Shown here one piece after another: positions 1-8,620 of a stretch of DNA of 64,000 nt. The stretch covers positions 1 through 64,000 of the forward strand of contig NZ_LGEC01000078.1 in assembly GCF_001279585.1 (NCBI RefSeq), written 5' to 3'. The translations under genes and the position numbers were made by a program. Within the stretch, counting starts at the first letter, position 1. Each line of letters begins with the position of its first letter. The notes below the pieces were generated by a model. It saw only the letters and a list, made by a program, of their open reading frames with translations, searched no databases and was not told the DNA's origin. This DNA comes from Nocardiopsis sp. NRRL B-16309 (GTDB lineage: Bacteria; Actinomycetota; Actinomycetes; Streptosporangiales; Streptosporangiaceae).

Positions 1-336
1 CAGGCCCACCTGGATGAGTCCGGCCAGGATCGTGGCGGCGATGAGGTAGTCGACGCCGTACTCGATCGACAGCGGCGCCACCACCAGGGCCATCGCGCCC
101 GTGGCGGCGGAGATCATCGCCGGACGGCCGCCCAGGAACGCGATGGACACCGCCATGACGAAGGAGGCGTACAAGCCCACGCGCGGGTCGACCCCGGCGA
201 TGAGCGAGAACGCGATGGCCTCGGGGATCAGCGCCAGCGCAACGACCAGCCCGGCCAGGACGTCGGCGCGGATCTGGGCGGGGGCGGGGATGCGGGACTT
301 CAGTGACCCTCGTCGGGTCTTCACCGGCAGATTCAT
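1..336 (-). CDS. SulP-family anion permease, N-terminal part (cut by window edge)
   Basis: Reading leftward from ATG at 336, the frame stays open to the window edge and gives about 112 residues. It has a short basic N-terminus, then membrane segments containing ALIPEAIAFSLIAGVDP and the stretch LGGRPAMISAATGAMA, both typical of the first helices of SulP sulfate/bicarbonate-type transporters. A second in-frame ATG three codons upstream (345) is possible. Neither start has a clear Shine-Dalgarno. Known family role: proton- or sodium-coupled uptake of sulfate or a related anion; the substrate here cannot be read from the N-terminus. It stands alone downstream of an MFS gene on the same strand, 446 bases away. 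Confidence 0.8.
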   Translation of the reverse strand, partial: MNLPVKTRRGSLKSRIPAPAQIRADVLAGLVVALALIPEAIAFSLIAGVDPRVGLYASFVMAVSIAFLGGRPAMISAATGAMALVVAPLSIEYGVDYLIAATILAGLIQVGL

Positions 337-782
337 GGAACCCATCTGGTGTCGGGCAGCCCACAGCGAGGACCGCGGTGATCAGGTCAGGTGGAACGGC
401 GACGGCGCGCGGACAGCGGGCGTGTGCCTGTGTGTCGGCGGTGCTCGTGTCGGTCCCGGTGCGGCACCTGCGGTGCCCCGGGAGCGCGGCTTCGTCGCCG
501 CGTGCCCGACCGTGTCCGTCAGAACCGGCCGGGAGGAAAGGGGTGTCGCCGCGTGGGATGGCCACGGTCGGCAACAGGTCAAACTTTACCGTTACGTGAG
601 ATTTGGTGTCACGCTGCGCGACTGAGACAACTCTCACAAGGGCCGAGTCGGAGCCCGTTTCTCCTGTCAGGAGCCGACTGCGCGAGCTGGGGCCCTTCCG
701 CCCTCGCCATGACCCACAGTGACGAAAGTGGACCTACTCCTCGGATGTTCACACCTTCGCCCCACGAACGGGCGCCCCGTCG
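337..782. other. Intergenic region upstream of the SulP gene
   Basis: These 446 bases carry no convincing gene. They lie between the 3' end of the MFS gene and the 5' end of the SulP gene, both on the minus strand, so they should hold the MFS terminator and the SulP promoter. An AT-richer patch at about 575-625 is the likeliest promoter zone. A 13-bp palindrome, CTCCTG-T-CAGGAG at 661-673, could be a protein-binding site. I see no strong terminator hairpin. Confidence 0.4.
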
Positions 783-2123
783 CTAGTCGCTCGCCCGGGG
801 CTCCCGCGCTCCGCCCTCGCCGGGCACGCCTTCCACGTCCCCGGGCCCGGGTGTGCCCTCGTGTGAACGGGGCCGCGGGCGGCGAGCGAAGAGGACGGCG
901 ACGGCCACGACCGCGCAGAGCAGCGCCAGGCCCGTCAGCCCGGGCCGGTAGGACCCCGCCCACTGGTAGGCCAGCGACAGCAGGATCGGGCCGACCGCCG
1001 TCGAGGCGACCACGATGGACTGCGTCAGCCCGCGTAGCGCGCCGAGGTGGGCGGTCCCGAAGTAGTAGGGCAGCGCGGCGCTCTCCACCGCCCGGGCCCC
1101 GGACGCCGCCGACCCGAGCGCGACCCCGTAGGCGAGCGCGCTCGGTCCGGGGCCCACCAGCGGCAGGAGCACCAGTGCGAGGGCGTGCAGCGCCATGGCC
1201 GAGCTGAGCAGCAGCTTGGGCGAGTAGCGGTCGGCCGCGGCGCCGAACAGCAGCGCGGCCCCCAGTCCCGCGACGGTCTGCGGCAGGAAGTTGGCGGCGG
1301 CCTGGGTGGCGGTGAGCCCCTGCTCGCCGAGCACGGAGATCTGGTGGAAGAAAACCGCGGTGGACACCAGCCCACTGCACGCGACCGCGGCGGCCATCGC
1401 CCAGAAGACCGACGTGCGCACGATCGCGCGCACCGGCCACTCCGGGGCCGGCGCCGCCGTCGCACCGTCCGCACCGGAAGCCTCCGGCGCGGGCTCGGCC
1501 CGAACGACGCCGCGCAGCCCCCAGACCACGATCGGGACGACGATCACCCACACCAGCACGGCCTCGGCGGCGAAGGTGTAGCGCCAACCCACCAGGGCGA
1601 TCAGGCGTTCGGCCAGCAGCGGGAACAAGGAGATCCCGGCGGCCCCCACGGAGCTGGTGATCCCCAGGAGCGCGCCGCGGTTCCTGGTCATGGAGATGGC
1701 GACGGCGGTGGTGGCGATCAGGGTCATACCGCCCTGTCCGAGGGCCCGGACCCCGACGAAGCCGACGGTCAGCCCGACGACCTCCTGGACGCACGCCAGG
1801 CCCAGCAGGAACGAACCGAAGCCCGCGGCCACGAACGCCAGGACCCGCCGAACGCCGAAGCGGTCCACCGCCCGCCCGATCCAGGGCAGGCCCAGCGCGC
1901 CGCCGAGCGTGCCCACCATGTAGGCGAGGGAGACCGCCGAACGGCTGACGTCCAGATCGGTGATCATGTGGTCGACGAAGACGGAGATGCCCGTCGTCTG
2001 TCCGGGGCCGCTCAGCGCCATGACGAGCGCGGAGGCCGCCACGATGCGCAGGGCCCCGCGCGGGCGGGCGTCGGGAGCAGACGCGGGTGCGGGCGGGCCG
2101 GGCTGTGCTGGCTCGGAGGACAG
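783..2123 (-). CDS. MFS transporter, probable CTG start
   Basis: A twelve-helix major facilitator permease of about 446 residues. The first helix runs into GPGQTTGISVFVDHMI, and the family A-motif-like stretch between helices 2 and 3 is GRAVDRFGVRR. The only conventional in-frame start is GTG at 2042, but it would fall inside helix 1 and drop the basic residues RPRGALRIV expected before it. Upstream of that GTG, up to the in-frame stop at 2172-2174, there is no ATG, GTG or TTG. CTG at 2121-2123 sits five bases after a perfect AGGAG (2129-2133), so I choose it. The added N-terminus is Pro/Ala-rich and cytosolic. Substrate unknown. The gene is divergent from the LURP-one-like gene. Confidence 0.82.
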   Translation of the reverse strand: MSSEPAQPGPPAPASAPDARPRGALRIVAASALVMALSGPGQTTGISVFVDHMITDLDVSRSAVSLAYMVGTLGGALGLPWIGRAVDRFGVRRVLAFVAAGFGSFLLGLACVQEVVGLTVGFVGVRALGQGGMTLIATTAVAISMTRNRGALLGITSSVGAAGISLFPLLAERLIALVGWRYTFAAEAVLVWVIVVPIVVWGLRGVVRAEPAPEASGADGATAAPAPEWPVRAIVRTSVFWAMAAAVACSGLVSTAVFFHQISVLGEQGLTATQAAANFLPQTVAGLGAALLFGAAADRYSPKLLLSSAMALHALALVLLPLVGPGPSALAYGVALGSAASGARAVESAALPYYFGTAHLGALRGLTQSIVVASTAVGPILLSLAYQWAGSYRPGLTGLALLCAVVAVAVLFARRPRPRSHEGTPGPGDVEGVPGEGGAREPRASD

Positions 2124-2283
2124 AGGAACTCCTGTGGTGCGGGGATCACGACCGCCGGCGCGCGGCCGGCGTCACCAGTATCTCTTGGTAAGCCCTTTCC
2201 AAGACAGGCGGGGTCCCATGATCCCCCGTGGGGACGGCTGATCCGCCCTGGCGGGGCGTGCGCGGGTGCTCTAGCTTCGGGGC

Positions 2284-2808
2284 ATGAGATTCCTCGTACG
2301 CGAACGCGTCTTCGACATCGGTGACGACTACTGGGTGACCGACGAGGAGGACAACAAGGTCTTCCTCGTCGACGGCAAGGCCATGCGCCTCCGGACGACC
2401 TTCGAGCTCAAGGACCCCGACGGCAACGAGCTCATGACGATCCGGGAGAAGATGTTCAAGATCCGCGACCAGATGCGGATCGAACGCGGAGGCGAGACCG
2501 TGGCCACCGTGCGCCGGCGCCTGTTCAACCCGCTGCGGGAGAAGTTGCTCGTGGACGTGGAGGACGGCCCGGACTGGGAGGTCACCGGTGACATGCTCGA
2601 CAAGGAGTTCGTCATCAGCGACGACCACGGCACGGTGGCCGTGGTCTCCCGCAAGTGGTTCCGGATCCGCGACACCTACGCGGTCGACGTCAACACCCAC
2701 CGCGACGACATCGGCGGCGACCCCGCCCTGGTGATCAGCGTCGCCGTCGCGGTGGACGCCCTGACCGGGGACGAGGCGCAGGACGGGGAACAAGAGGACG
2801 AGGGCTGA
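2284..2808 (+). CDS. LURP-one-related (LOR, Tubby-like barrel) protein
   Basis: 174 residues. The sequence alternates short beta-strand segments and opens with MRFLVRERVFDIGDDYWV, followed by FLVDGKAMRLRTTFELKDPDGNEL, the pattern of the LURP-one-related family (DUF567), which forms a Tubby-like beta barrel. No enzyme activity is known for bacterial members; lipid binding or a membrane-associated role has been suggested for the fold. The C-terminus ends in an acidic tail. A TAGCTT box at about 2272 lies seven bases before the ATG and there is no Shine-Dalgarno, so the message may be leaderless. The neighbours do not suggest a role. Confidence 0.85.
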   Translation: MRFLVRERVFDIGDDYWVTDEEDNKVFLVDGKAMRLRTTFELKDPDGNELMTIREKMFKIRDQMRIERGGETVATVRRRLFNPLREKLLVDVEDGPDWEVTGDMLDKEFVISDDHGTVAVVSRKWFRIRDTYAVDVNTHRDDIGGDPALVISVAVAVDALTGDEAQDGEQEDEG

Positions 2809-2818
2809 TCCCCGCCCG

Positions 2819-2844
2819 GGCCCCGGCCCCAGAGAGCCGGGGCC
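2819..2844 (+). terminator. Hairpin after the LURP-one-like gene
   Basis: GGCCCCGGC and GCCGGGGCC form a 9-bp perfect stem around an 8-base loop, starting 11 bases after the stop codon. No U-run follows, as is usual in very GC-rich actinomycetes. Confidence 0.55.
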
Positions 2845-2902
2845 GGAGCGGATCCGCGGAGCCGGAGCGGGTCCGGAGCGGAGCCGGAGCGGGTCCGCGG
2901 AA
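2845..2902. repeat. Short GC-rich tandem repeat
   Basis: Imperfect copies of GCCGGAGCGGGTCC with extra CGGA blocks follow one another here. They lie where the 3' end of the decayed ABC transporter gene should be. Confidence 0.6.
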
Positions 2903-2937
2903 CCGTCCCCTGGGCGGGGGCGGTCGGCACGAGGCCC

Positions 2938-3584
2938 GGCCAGGGGGACGACCGCGTTGCGGACGATGACGGTGGCCCCGGCCGACAGCAGCGCGATCAG
3001 CACCCAGTACAGGACCGCCCCGGCCGTGTAGGCGGGCGCGGGCCCGTCCCACACCCCCGACCACGACACGCCGTGGTCGCCCAGGCCCGCCTGGGTGGCG
3101 GCGAAGGCGCCCGGCACGGTCGCCAGGACCATCAGGAGCGCGGCCCCGGCCAGCGCGGCGCCCTCGGCGACGAGTCCGCCCCGGTCGATGACGACCAGGT
3201 GGTCGGCGATCCGCGCCATCTCGTCCATCAGGTGGCTGGAGAGCAGCACGGTGCGGCCCTCGTCGGCCAGGCCCCGCGCGAGGGAGCGCATCCACCGGAT
3301 GCCCTCCGGGTCCAGGCCGTTGACGGGTTCCTCCAGGACGACGACCCGGGGATCGCCGAGCAGCGCGGCGGCCAGGTTCAATCGCTGCCCCATGCCCAGG
3401 GAGAACGCGCGCACCCGGGTCCGGGCGGCCCGTTCGAGGCCCACCCGCTCCAGCACCTCGCCCACCCGCGCGGGAGGGAGTCCATTGGCCCGGGCGATCC
3501 AGGCCAGGTGGGAGCGGGCGGTGCGCGCCCGGTGGGCACCGCCGACGTCGAGCAGCGCTTGGTGAGTCCGCGGATGTCGATCAT
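2938..3584 (-). pseudogene. Decayed ABC transporter: ATPase remnant fused to a permease remnant
   Basis: ATG at 3584 starts MIDIRGLTKR, the normal opening of an ABC-2-type ATPase, but the next bases jump directly, in another frame, to LLDVGGAHRARTARSHLAW. The segment with Walker A (roughly 70 residues in the family) is missing, and a GCGC stretch is shared at the junction. The remnant continues through a signature-like FSLGMGQRLNLA and Walker B VVVLEEP, as far as HLVVIDRGGLVAEG. There it fuses in frame to hydrophobic permease sequence (AALLMVLATVPGAFAATQAG ... VLYWVLIALLSAGATVIVRN). A second deletion has therefore removed the ATPase C-terminus and most of the permease, and the permease end is lost in a GC repeat. 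No functional product is expected. Confidence 0.85.
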
Positions 3585-3728
3585 GCGCCCATGCTCGGGC
3601 CCGGTCCGGCGCATCGGCCCCGGGTGGACACTCCCGGTGTCCACCCGGGGGACACCGAACCCCGGATGACACGGAACTCCCTCACGGTCGGGACCGTCCT
3701 AGTCGAAAACAATCCCCAGGGAGACCCG

Positions 3729-4748
3729 ATGAGCGACCAGCACCCCGACGGCCCGACCACCGCGGAGTTGTGGGCCCTCGTGCGCGAACGCGCGGACTCC
3801 GGAGACATCGTGGCCGCCGTGCAACTGGTCGCCCGCAGTGGGCGTGATGGGCCGGAGGAGCAATTCCTCGCAGCGGTCGAGCGGCTCGACGCACTCGTGG
3901 ACGGCGGATCCGCTCTGGAGATGCTCGAACTCGTCATGCTCGCGAGACCGCTGTCCTCGGAGGAACTGGCGGCGGCCGCGGACCTGGAGAACGCCACCAT
4001 GAACACGGCCGGGCAGACGGTCGTGCGGCCCCCGACCTTGATCGACGCGCGTTACGAGGATGCCTGCGTCAGTGCGGCCGAGGCGGGAAATCCGCTGGCC
4101 ATGGCCATCCTCGGCTGCCTGCGCTGGGCACAGGGCCGGCGCGCGGAGGCGCGCTCGTGGCTGGAACGGGGTGCGGACGCGGGATTTGCGGGAGCGGCCC
4201 TCCTCAGGGCCTCGCGGTACGGTTCGCCGGACGGCACGGCCGACGTCGAGGCCTGGTGCCGGCGCGCGGCCGAGTCCGGGCACACCGGGGCGGCCTACCG
4301 TCTCGGTTGCCTGCTCCAGGCCCAGGGCAGGACCGAGGAGGCCGAGGAGTGGTTCCACGCGGCGGCGACCGCCGGAAACCTGCGAGCCCTCGACACCATG
4401 GGAGGCCTGCGTATGAACTCCGGCCTGTTGGAGGAGGCGGAGGTGTGGCACCGCGAGGCGGCGTGGGCGGGGCACGTTCCGGCCATGGCCCACCTGGGCG
4501 GCGTCCTCTGGCGGCTTGGACGCCTCCGGGAGGCCGACTCCTGGTCCCGGCGAGCCGCCGACGCCGGGAATCCCGTGGCGATGAACAACGTCGGGATCTT
4601 CGCCTGGCACGAGGGCCGGACGGACGATGCGCGGACGTGGCTGCGGCGGGCCGCCGACGCGGGGCACGCGGGCGCCGCGGACTCCCTCGCCGACCTGCTG
4701 CGCCGACTGGGTGGCACCGACGCGGCGGGGGACGCGGAGCCTTCGTAG
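3729..4748 (+). CDS. Sel1-like / TPR repeat protein
   Basis: 339 residues. ATG at 3729 follows AGGGAG at a good distance; earlier in-frame starts would run into the promoter region of the divergent pseudogene. After about 110 residues the protein becomes a series of 33-36-residue helical repeats with the Sel1 signature (AGNPLAMAILGCLRWAQGR, SGHTGAAYRLGCLLQAQGR, AGHVPAMAHLGGVLWRLGR, AGNPVAMNNVGIFAWHEGR), about six in all. Such solenoids act as protein-protein adaptors. No signal peptide or membrane segment is visible, so it is probably cytosolic. Partner unknown. Confidence 0.9.
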   Translation: MSDQHPDGPTTAELWALVRERADSGDIVAAVQLVARSGRDGPEEQFLAAVERLDALVDGGSALEMLELVMLARPLSSEELAAAADLENATMNTAGQTVVRPPTLIDARYEDACVSAAEAGNPLAMAILGCLRWAQGRRAEARSWLERGADAGFAGAALLRASRYGSPDGTADVEAWCRRAAESGHTGAAYRLGCLLQAQGRTEEAEEWFHAAATAGNLRALDTMGGLRMNSGLLEEAEVWHREAAWAGHVPAMAHLGGVLWRLGRLREADSWSRRAADAGNPVAMNNVGIFAWHEGRTDDARTWLRRAADAGHAGAADSLADLLRRLGGTDAAGDAEPS

Positions 4749-4824
4749 GAGGACCGGCCCCCGGTCGCCCGGGTTCGCGGGCTCGCTCCGGGCGGGGCCC
4801 AGTGGGGGTCCGGAGCCATCACGG

Positions 4825-5334
4825 TCAGAACCCGGTCTGCCCGTCCGCGCGCTCGCGCAGGAGGTCGGCGTGGCCGAGGTGGCGGGCGTACTCGGCGATG
4901 AGCTTGACCAGCACGACGCGCAGCTGGATCGGGGCACCGGTGCGGGACTCGGTACCGGTCGCGTCCAGGGAGGGGGCGGCGTCCGTGACCGCCCTGGCCC
5001 GCTCGGTCTCGGCCCGCCAGAGGGCGATGTCCTCCTCCGGGTCCCCGTCCAGTCCGTCGAAGTCGTGGTCGGGGTCCTCGTCGGAGTAGTGCAGCAGCGG
5101 CAGGTCCTCGCCCGCGAACTGGATCCGCAGCCACCACCGCTCGACGTCGGCCAGGTGGCGGACGAGTCCGTGCAGGCTCAGGCCGGAGGGCTCGACCGCG
5201 CGGGCGGACAGCTGTTCGGCGGTGAGCCCGTCGCACTTGGCCGCCAGGGTGGCGCGCTGCCAGTCCAGGTAGGCGGTGAGGACCGTGCGTTCGTCGCCGG
5301 TCAGGGGCAGGGCGGCCCGGTCCGGTACGTCCAT
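4825..5334 (-). CDS. DinB-like / DUF664 protein
   Basis: 169 residues when started at MDVPDRAALPLTGDER, where family similarity begins; in-frame ATGs at 5370 and 5400 would add 12 or 22 poorly conserved residues. The pattern LTAYLDWQRATLAAKCDGLTAEQL, then SLHGLVRHLADVERWW, and a late EYARHLGHADLLRE matches the four-helix DinB/DUF664 fold. The two histidine-bearing helices usually form a metal site. Members include thiol-transferase-like enzymes using mycothiol or bacillithiol, but many are uncharacterised. It is convergent with the Sel1 gene and divergent from the sensor kinase. Confidence 0.88.
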   Translation of the reverse strand: MDVPDRAALPLTGDERTVLTAYLDWQRATLAAKCDGLTAEQLSARAVEPSGLSLHGLVRHLADVERWWLRIQFAGEDLPLLHYSDEDPDHDFDGLDGDPEEDIALWRAETERARAVTDAAPSLDATGTESRTGAPIQLRVVLVKLIAEYARHLGHADLLRERADGQTGF

Positions 5335-5462
5335 GGCCGGGCTCAGGTTCTGCGCGGGGATGCGGTGCATGGGGTCCAGCCTGCACCAGGGCGCAGACAT
5401 CCGCCGCGGTCGGCGGAAGCGGTAGGCAGCTGTAGTGTCCGGCCCCGGTCGCATGGCCCAGA

Positions 5463-6734
5463 ATGTCGGATGCGCCGCCGGCGTCGGCGGTGCGGACGAG
5501 GAGGGGCACGAGGATGAGGGACGTCTGGGAGCGCGCTCGAAGGGCCTGCGGGTACCTGCTGGTGGGGCTGGGAGCCGGCATGGTCTCGATGGTGATGCTG
5601 CCGTTGACCGTCGCCGTGGCCCTGACGGTGGTCGTCGCGGGCCTCGGGTACTTCGCCCTGCCCCGGTGGCTGGGGGTCGTGCGGGCGTGGGCGGACCTGC
5701 ACCACGGCCGCGCGGCGCGGCTGCTCGGCCTGCCGGCCGACCGCGGTCCCGCGCCGGACCGGAGCCGGTTCGGGCCCCTGACCAAGGCGCCCTCCACTCG
5801 CCGTGACCTGGTGTGGCTGCTGCTCTTCCCGCTCTCCAGCGTGCCGGCCGGACTGGTCGCGCTCCTGGCCGCGGGGCTGGCGGCGACCTCCGTTCTGCTG
5901 CCGTTCTGGTGGGCCATGCCCCCGGGCCAGGAGCTGCAGGCGTTCGGCGCACCGGTGACCGGCTGGGGCACGGCTCTGACCGGCATCGCGGCACAGCTGG
6001 GCGCCTCCGCGGCTCTGGGCGGCCTGGTCCTGTCGCCGCTGGCCAGGGCGCACGCGCGGATGAACTTCCGGCTCCTGGCCCCCTCCGAGGCCGAACTGCT
6101 GGCCGGGCGGGTCGACGAGCTGACCCGCACGCGCGCCGACGTGGTCGACGCGCACGGCGCGGAGCTGCGCCGGATCGAGCGCGACCTGCACGACGGCACC
6201 CAGGCGCGGCTGGTGTCCATCGCGATGCAGCTCGGCGTGGCCGAGGAGGCGGTGCAGGGCGACCCGCGGGTGGCCGCCCTGCTGCGGGACGCCCACACGG
6301 GCACGGAGGAGGCGATGGAGGAGCTGCGGGACTGCATCCGCGGCATCTACCCGCCAATCCTCGCCGACCGCGGCCTGGTGGGGGCTCTGCGAGCGCTGGC
6401 CGCCCGGACCACCGTGCCGACCAGGCTCGACGCCGGCGAGCTGGGCACGCTGCCGTTGGCAGCAGAGACGGCGGCCTACTTCGTGGTGACCGAGGCGGTC
6501 ACCAACGCGGTCCGGCACGGCCGCGCCGGCGCGATCACGGTGCGCCTGGCCAGGGAGGACGATGCCCTGAGGGTCGTCGTGCACGACGACGGCACGGGCG
6601 GTGTGGACGAGAGCCGGGGCAGCGGTGTGGTGGGGATCCGCCGACGGGTCGCGGCACTGGACGGGACCGTCCGGGTGACGAGTCCGGTCGGCGGGCCGAC
6701 CGAGGTCGAGGTGGAGCTGCCGTGCGGGTCGTGA
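5463..6734 (+). CDS. NarL-type sensor histidine kinase
   Basis: 423 residues. Two pairs of membrane segments (about residues 30-70 and 115-190) form a sensor domain. The HisKA_3 dimerisation box ELRRIERDLHDGTQARLV puts the phospho-acceptor at His243. The ATP-binding domain follows, with the N-box VTEAVTNAVRHG, and DDGTGGVDESRGSGVVGIRRRV. ATG at 5463 is used. The stop codon overlaps the start of the next gene by 13 bases, so kinase and regulator are translationally coupled. No signal can be inferred from the short extracytoplasmic loops. Confidence 0.93.
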   Translation: MSDAPPASAVRTRRGTRMRDVWERARRACGYLLVGLGAGMVSMVMLPLTVAVALTVVVAGLGYFALPRWLGVVRAWADLHHGRAARLLGLPADRGPAPDRSRFGPLTKAPSTRRDLVWLLLFPLSSVPAGLVALLAAGLAATSVLLPFWWAMPPGQELQAFGAPVTGWGTALTGIAAQLGASAALGGLVLSPLARAHARMNFRLLAPSEAELLAGRVDELTRTRADVVDAHGAELRRIERDLHDGTQARLVSIAMQLGVAEEAVQGDPRVAALLRDAHTGTEEAMEELRDCIRGIYPPILADRGLVGALRALAARTTVPTRLDAGELGTLPLAAETAAYFVVTEAVTNAVRHGRAGAITVRLAREDDALRVVVHDDGTGGVDESRGSGVVGIRRRVAALDGTVRVTSPVGGPTEVEVELPCGS

Positions 6735-7366
6735 TCGCCGAGGACAACGTGCTGTTGTCCGCGGGGCTGGAGCTGCTGCTGGCCACGCGCGGGTTCGAGG
6801 TGGCGGAGATCGCCGGGGACGCGGAGGCCTTCGCGGCGGCCGTGGAGCGGCACCGGCCGGACCTGGCCATCGTGGACGTGCGGCTGCCGCCGGACTTCCG
6901 GGACGAGGGGATCCACGCGGCGATCGAGGCGCGTCGGCGCCACGACGCGCTGCCGGTGCTGGTCCTGTCGCAGTACGTGGAGCAGGACTACGCGGGTGAG
7001 CTGCTGGCCGACGGGCGCGGCGGGGTCGGCTACCTGCTCAAGGACCGGGTCGGCCGGGTGAGCGAGTTCGTGGACGCGCTGCACCGGGTGGCGGGGGGCG
7101 GCACGGTGATGGACCCCGGGGTGGTGCGGCAGCTCCTGACCCGGCGTCCACGCGATCCGCTGGAGTCGTTGACGCCGCGCGAGCAGGAGGTCCTCGCACT
7201 GATGGCGGAGGGCCTGGGCAACGGCGAGATCGCCGAGCGGATCGTGGTCACGGAGAACGCCGTGCACAAGCACATCGGGAACGTCTTCGCCAAACTCGGG
7301 CTGGCGCCCACCGACACCGGTCACCGGCGGGTGCGCGCGGTGCTCGCCTACCTCGACCGCAGGTGA
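6722..7366 (+). CDS. LuxR/NarL-family response regulator
   Basis: 214 residues from GTG at 6722, inside the end of the kinase gene. The receiver domain has the acidic pair E7-D8, phospho-acceptor Asp52 (LAIVDVRLPP) and conserved Lys in VGYLLKDRV. The LuxR-type helix-turn-helix covers about residues 148-192 (LTPREQEVLALMAEGLGNGEIA). It is the cognate partner of the kinase. Its 3' end contains GACACCGGTCAC, the same core as the tandem repeat just downstream, which suggests the repeat grew out of the gene end. Confidence 0.95.
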   Translation: MRVVIAEDNVLLSAGLELLLATRGFEVAEIAGDAEAFAAAVERHRPDLAIVDVRLPPDFRDEGIHAAIEARRRHDALPVLVLSQYVEQDYAGELLADGRGGVGYLLKDRVGRVSEFVDALHRVAGGGTVMDPGVVRQLLTRRPRDPLESLTPREQEVLALMAEGLGNGEIAERIVVTENAVHKHIGNVFAKLGLAPTDTGHRRVRAVLAYLDRR

Positions 7367-7374
7367 GCACCGCG

Positions 7375-7517
7375 CGACCGGTCACGGCCGGGAGCGCCGG
7401 TCACCGTCGGGGACCCGGGTCGCCGGGGACACCGGTCACGGCCGTGGACACCGGTCACCTCCGTGGACACCGGTTACCTCCGTGGACGCCGGTCACCTCC
7501 GGGGACACAGGTCACGG
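7375..7517. repeat. 19-bp minisatellite-like tandem repeat
   Basis: About seven or eight adjoining copies of a 19-base unit, GACACCGGTCACCTCCGTG, fill the space between two convergent genes. The central copies (about 7427-7505) are nearly perfect and the outer ones degenerate. The first 12 bases also occur inside the 3' end of the response regulator gene at about 7313, and the last copy enters the final codons of the symporter gene. Confidence 0.9.
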
Positions 7518-8420
7518 CACGGGCGGAGCCGCCTGCCTGGCGGCGTCGTCGCGGACCCCGCGGCGGTTGAGCAGGAGCCCGGTGGCTGCGGCGGTGAAGA
7601 GCATCAGGACGCCGTACACGGCCGAGGGGATCGCGATCTCGGTGTTGCCCAGGAGGGCGGGGCTGAGCGCGATGGCAAGGGACAGCGTGGTGTTGTGCAG
7701 GCCGATCTCCATGCAGGAGGCGATCGCCTCGGGGCGGCCGGTGCCGAGGGCGCGCGGAGCCCAGTAGCCGATGGCCAGGCTGGCGAGGTTGAACAGCACG
7801 ACCATCAGGCCCACGGCGACGATGTAGTCGCCGATGTTGTCGAGCTCCTGGTAGACGGCGGTGAGGATGACGCCGACCAGGACCACGACGGAGGCGGCCT
7901 TGACCGGGCGCTCCATGCGCAGGGCGAAGGCCTGCGCCCTGGCCCGGAGCACCATGCCGACCGCGACGGGGATCAGGATGATCGCGAAGACCTGGAGGAC
8001 CTTGTCGGCCTGGAGTCCGAGGGTGTCGCCGTCGCTCATGAAGTGGGCGAGCGCGAGATTGGTGATCAGCGGCAGGGTCACCATGGCGGTGAGGGAGTTG
8101 AGCGCGGTCAGCGAGATGTTGAGCGCGACGTTGCCGCGGAAGAGGTAGCTGTACAGGCTCGCGGTGGTACCGCCCGGCGAGGCCGAGAGCAGCATCATCC
8201 CGACCGCGAGCGCCGGCGGCGGCTGGAAGGCCAGGACGAGGCCGAGGCACAGCAGCGGCAGGACGACGATCTGGCAGCCCAGGATGAGCGCGACCGTGCC
8301 GGGAACGCGGAGGAGTCGGACGAAGTCGGCGGTCGTCAGGCTGAGCCCGAGTCCGAGCATGATGACGGCCAGGGCCGCCGGGAGCGCGATGGTGGCGATG
8401 CTGGAGTCCAAGGGGGCCAC
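7512..8420 (-). CDS. Bile acid:sodium symporter (BASS) family transporter
   Basis: 302 residues from GTG at 8420, with nine to ten hydrophobic segments and almost no soluble domain. The conserved BASS stretches are present: GLGLSLTTADFVRLLRVPG early, LLSASPGGTTASLYSYLFRGNVALN in the middle (sodium-site region), and EIGLHNTTLSLAIA late. Family members import bile acids, pantothenate, keto acids or other organic anions with sodium; the substrate here is not predictable. The last few codons overlap the edge of the 19-bp tandem repeat. Confidence 0.92.
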   Translation of the reverse strand: MAPLDSSIATIALPAALAVIMLGLGLSLTTADFVRLLRVPGTVALILGCQIVVLPLLCLGLVLAFQPPPALAVGMMLLSASPGGTTASLYSYLFRGNVALNISLTALNSLTAMVTLPLITNLALAHFMSDGDTLGLQADKVLQVFAIILIPVAVGMVLRARAQAFALRMERPVKAASVVVLVGVILTAVYQELDNIGDYIVAVGLMVVLFNLASLAIGYWAPRALGTGRPEAIASCMEIGLHNTTLSLAIALSPALLGNTEIAIPSAVYGVLMLFTAAATGLLLNRRGVRDDAARQAAPPVP

Positions 8421-8620
8421 CTCGGGTGGGGCCGCCGGGGGCGGCTGCGGGGGACGGGGGTGTGCGGCGCCGCGGACGCGCGGAGTCGCGCCGCTCCGTG
8501 ATCTGCGTCTCAGTGCCTACTGGTCGGTATGGTGGCACGCCGCCGATCCCCTGACAAGGGCCGCGCGCGTGCGCTCCCTGCCCCGCTCCTTGCGCACTCC
8601 CCCGCCGTCGCTCCGGCGGG

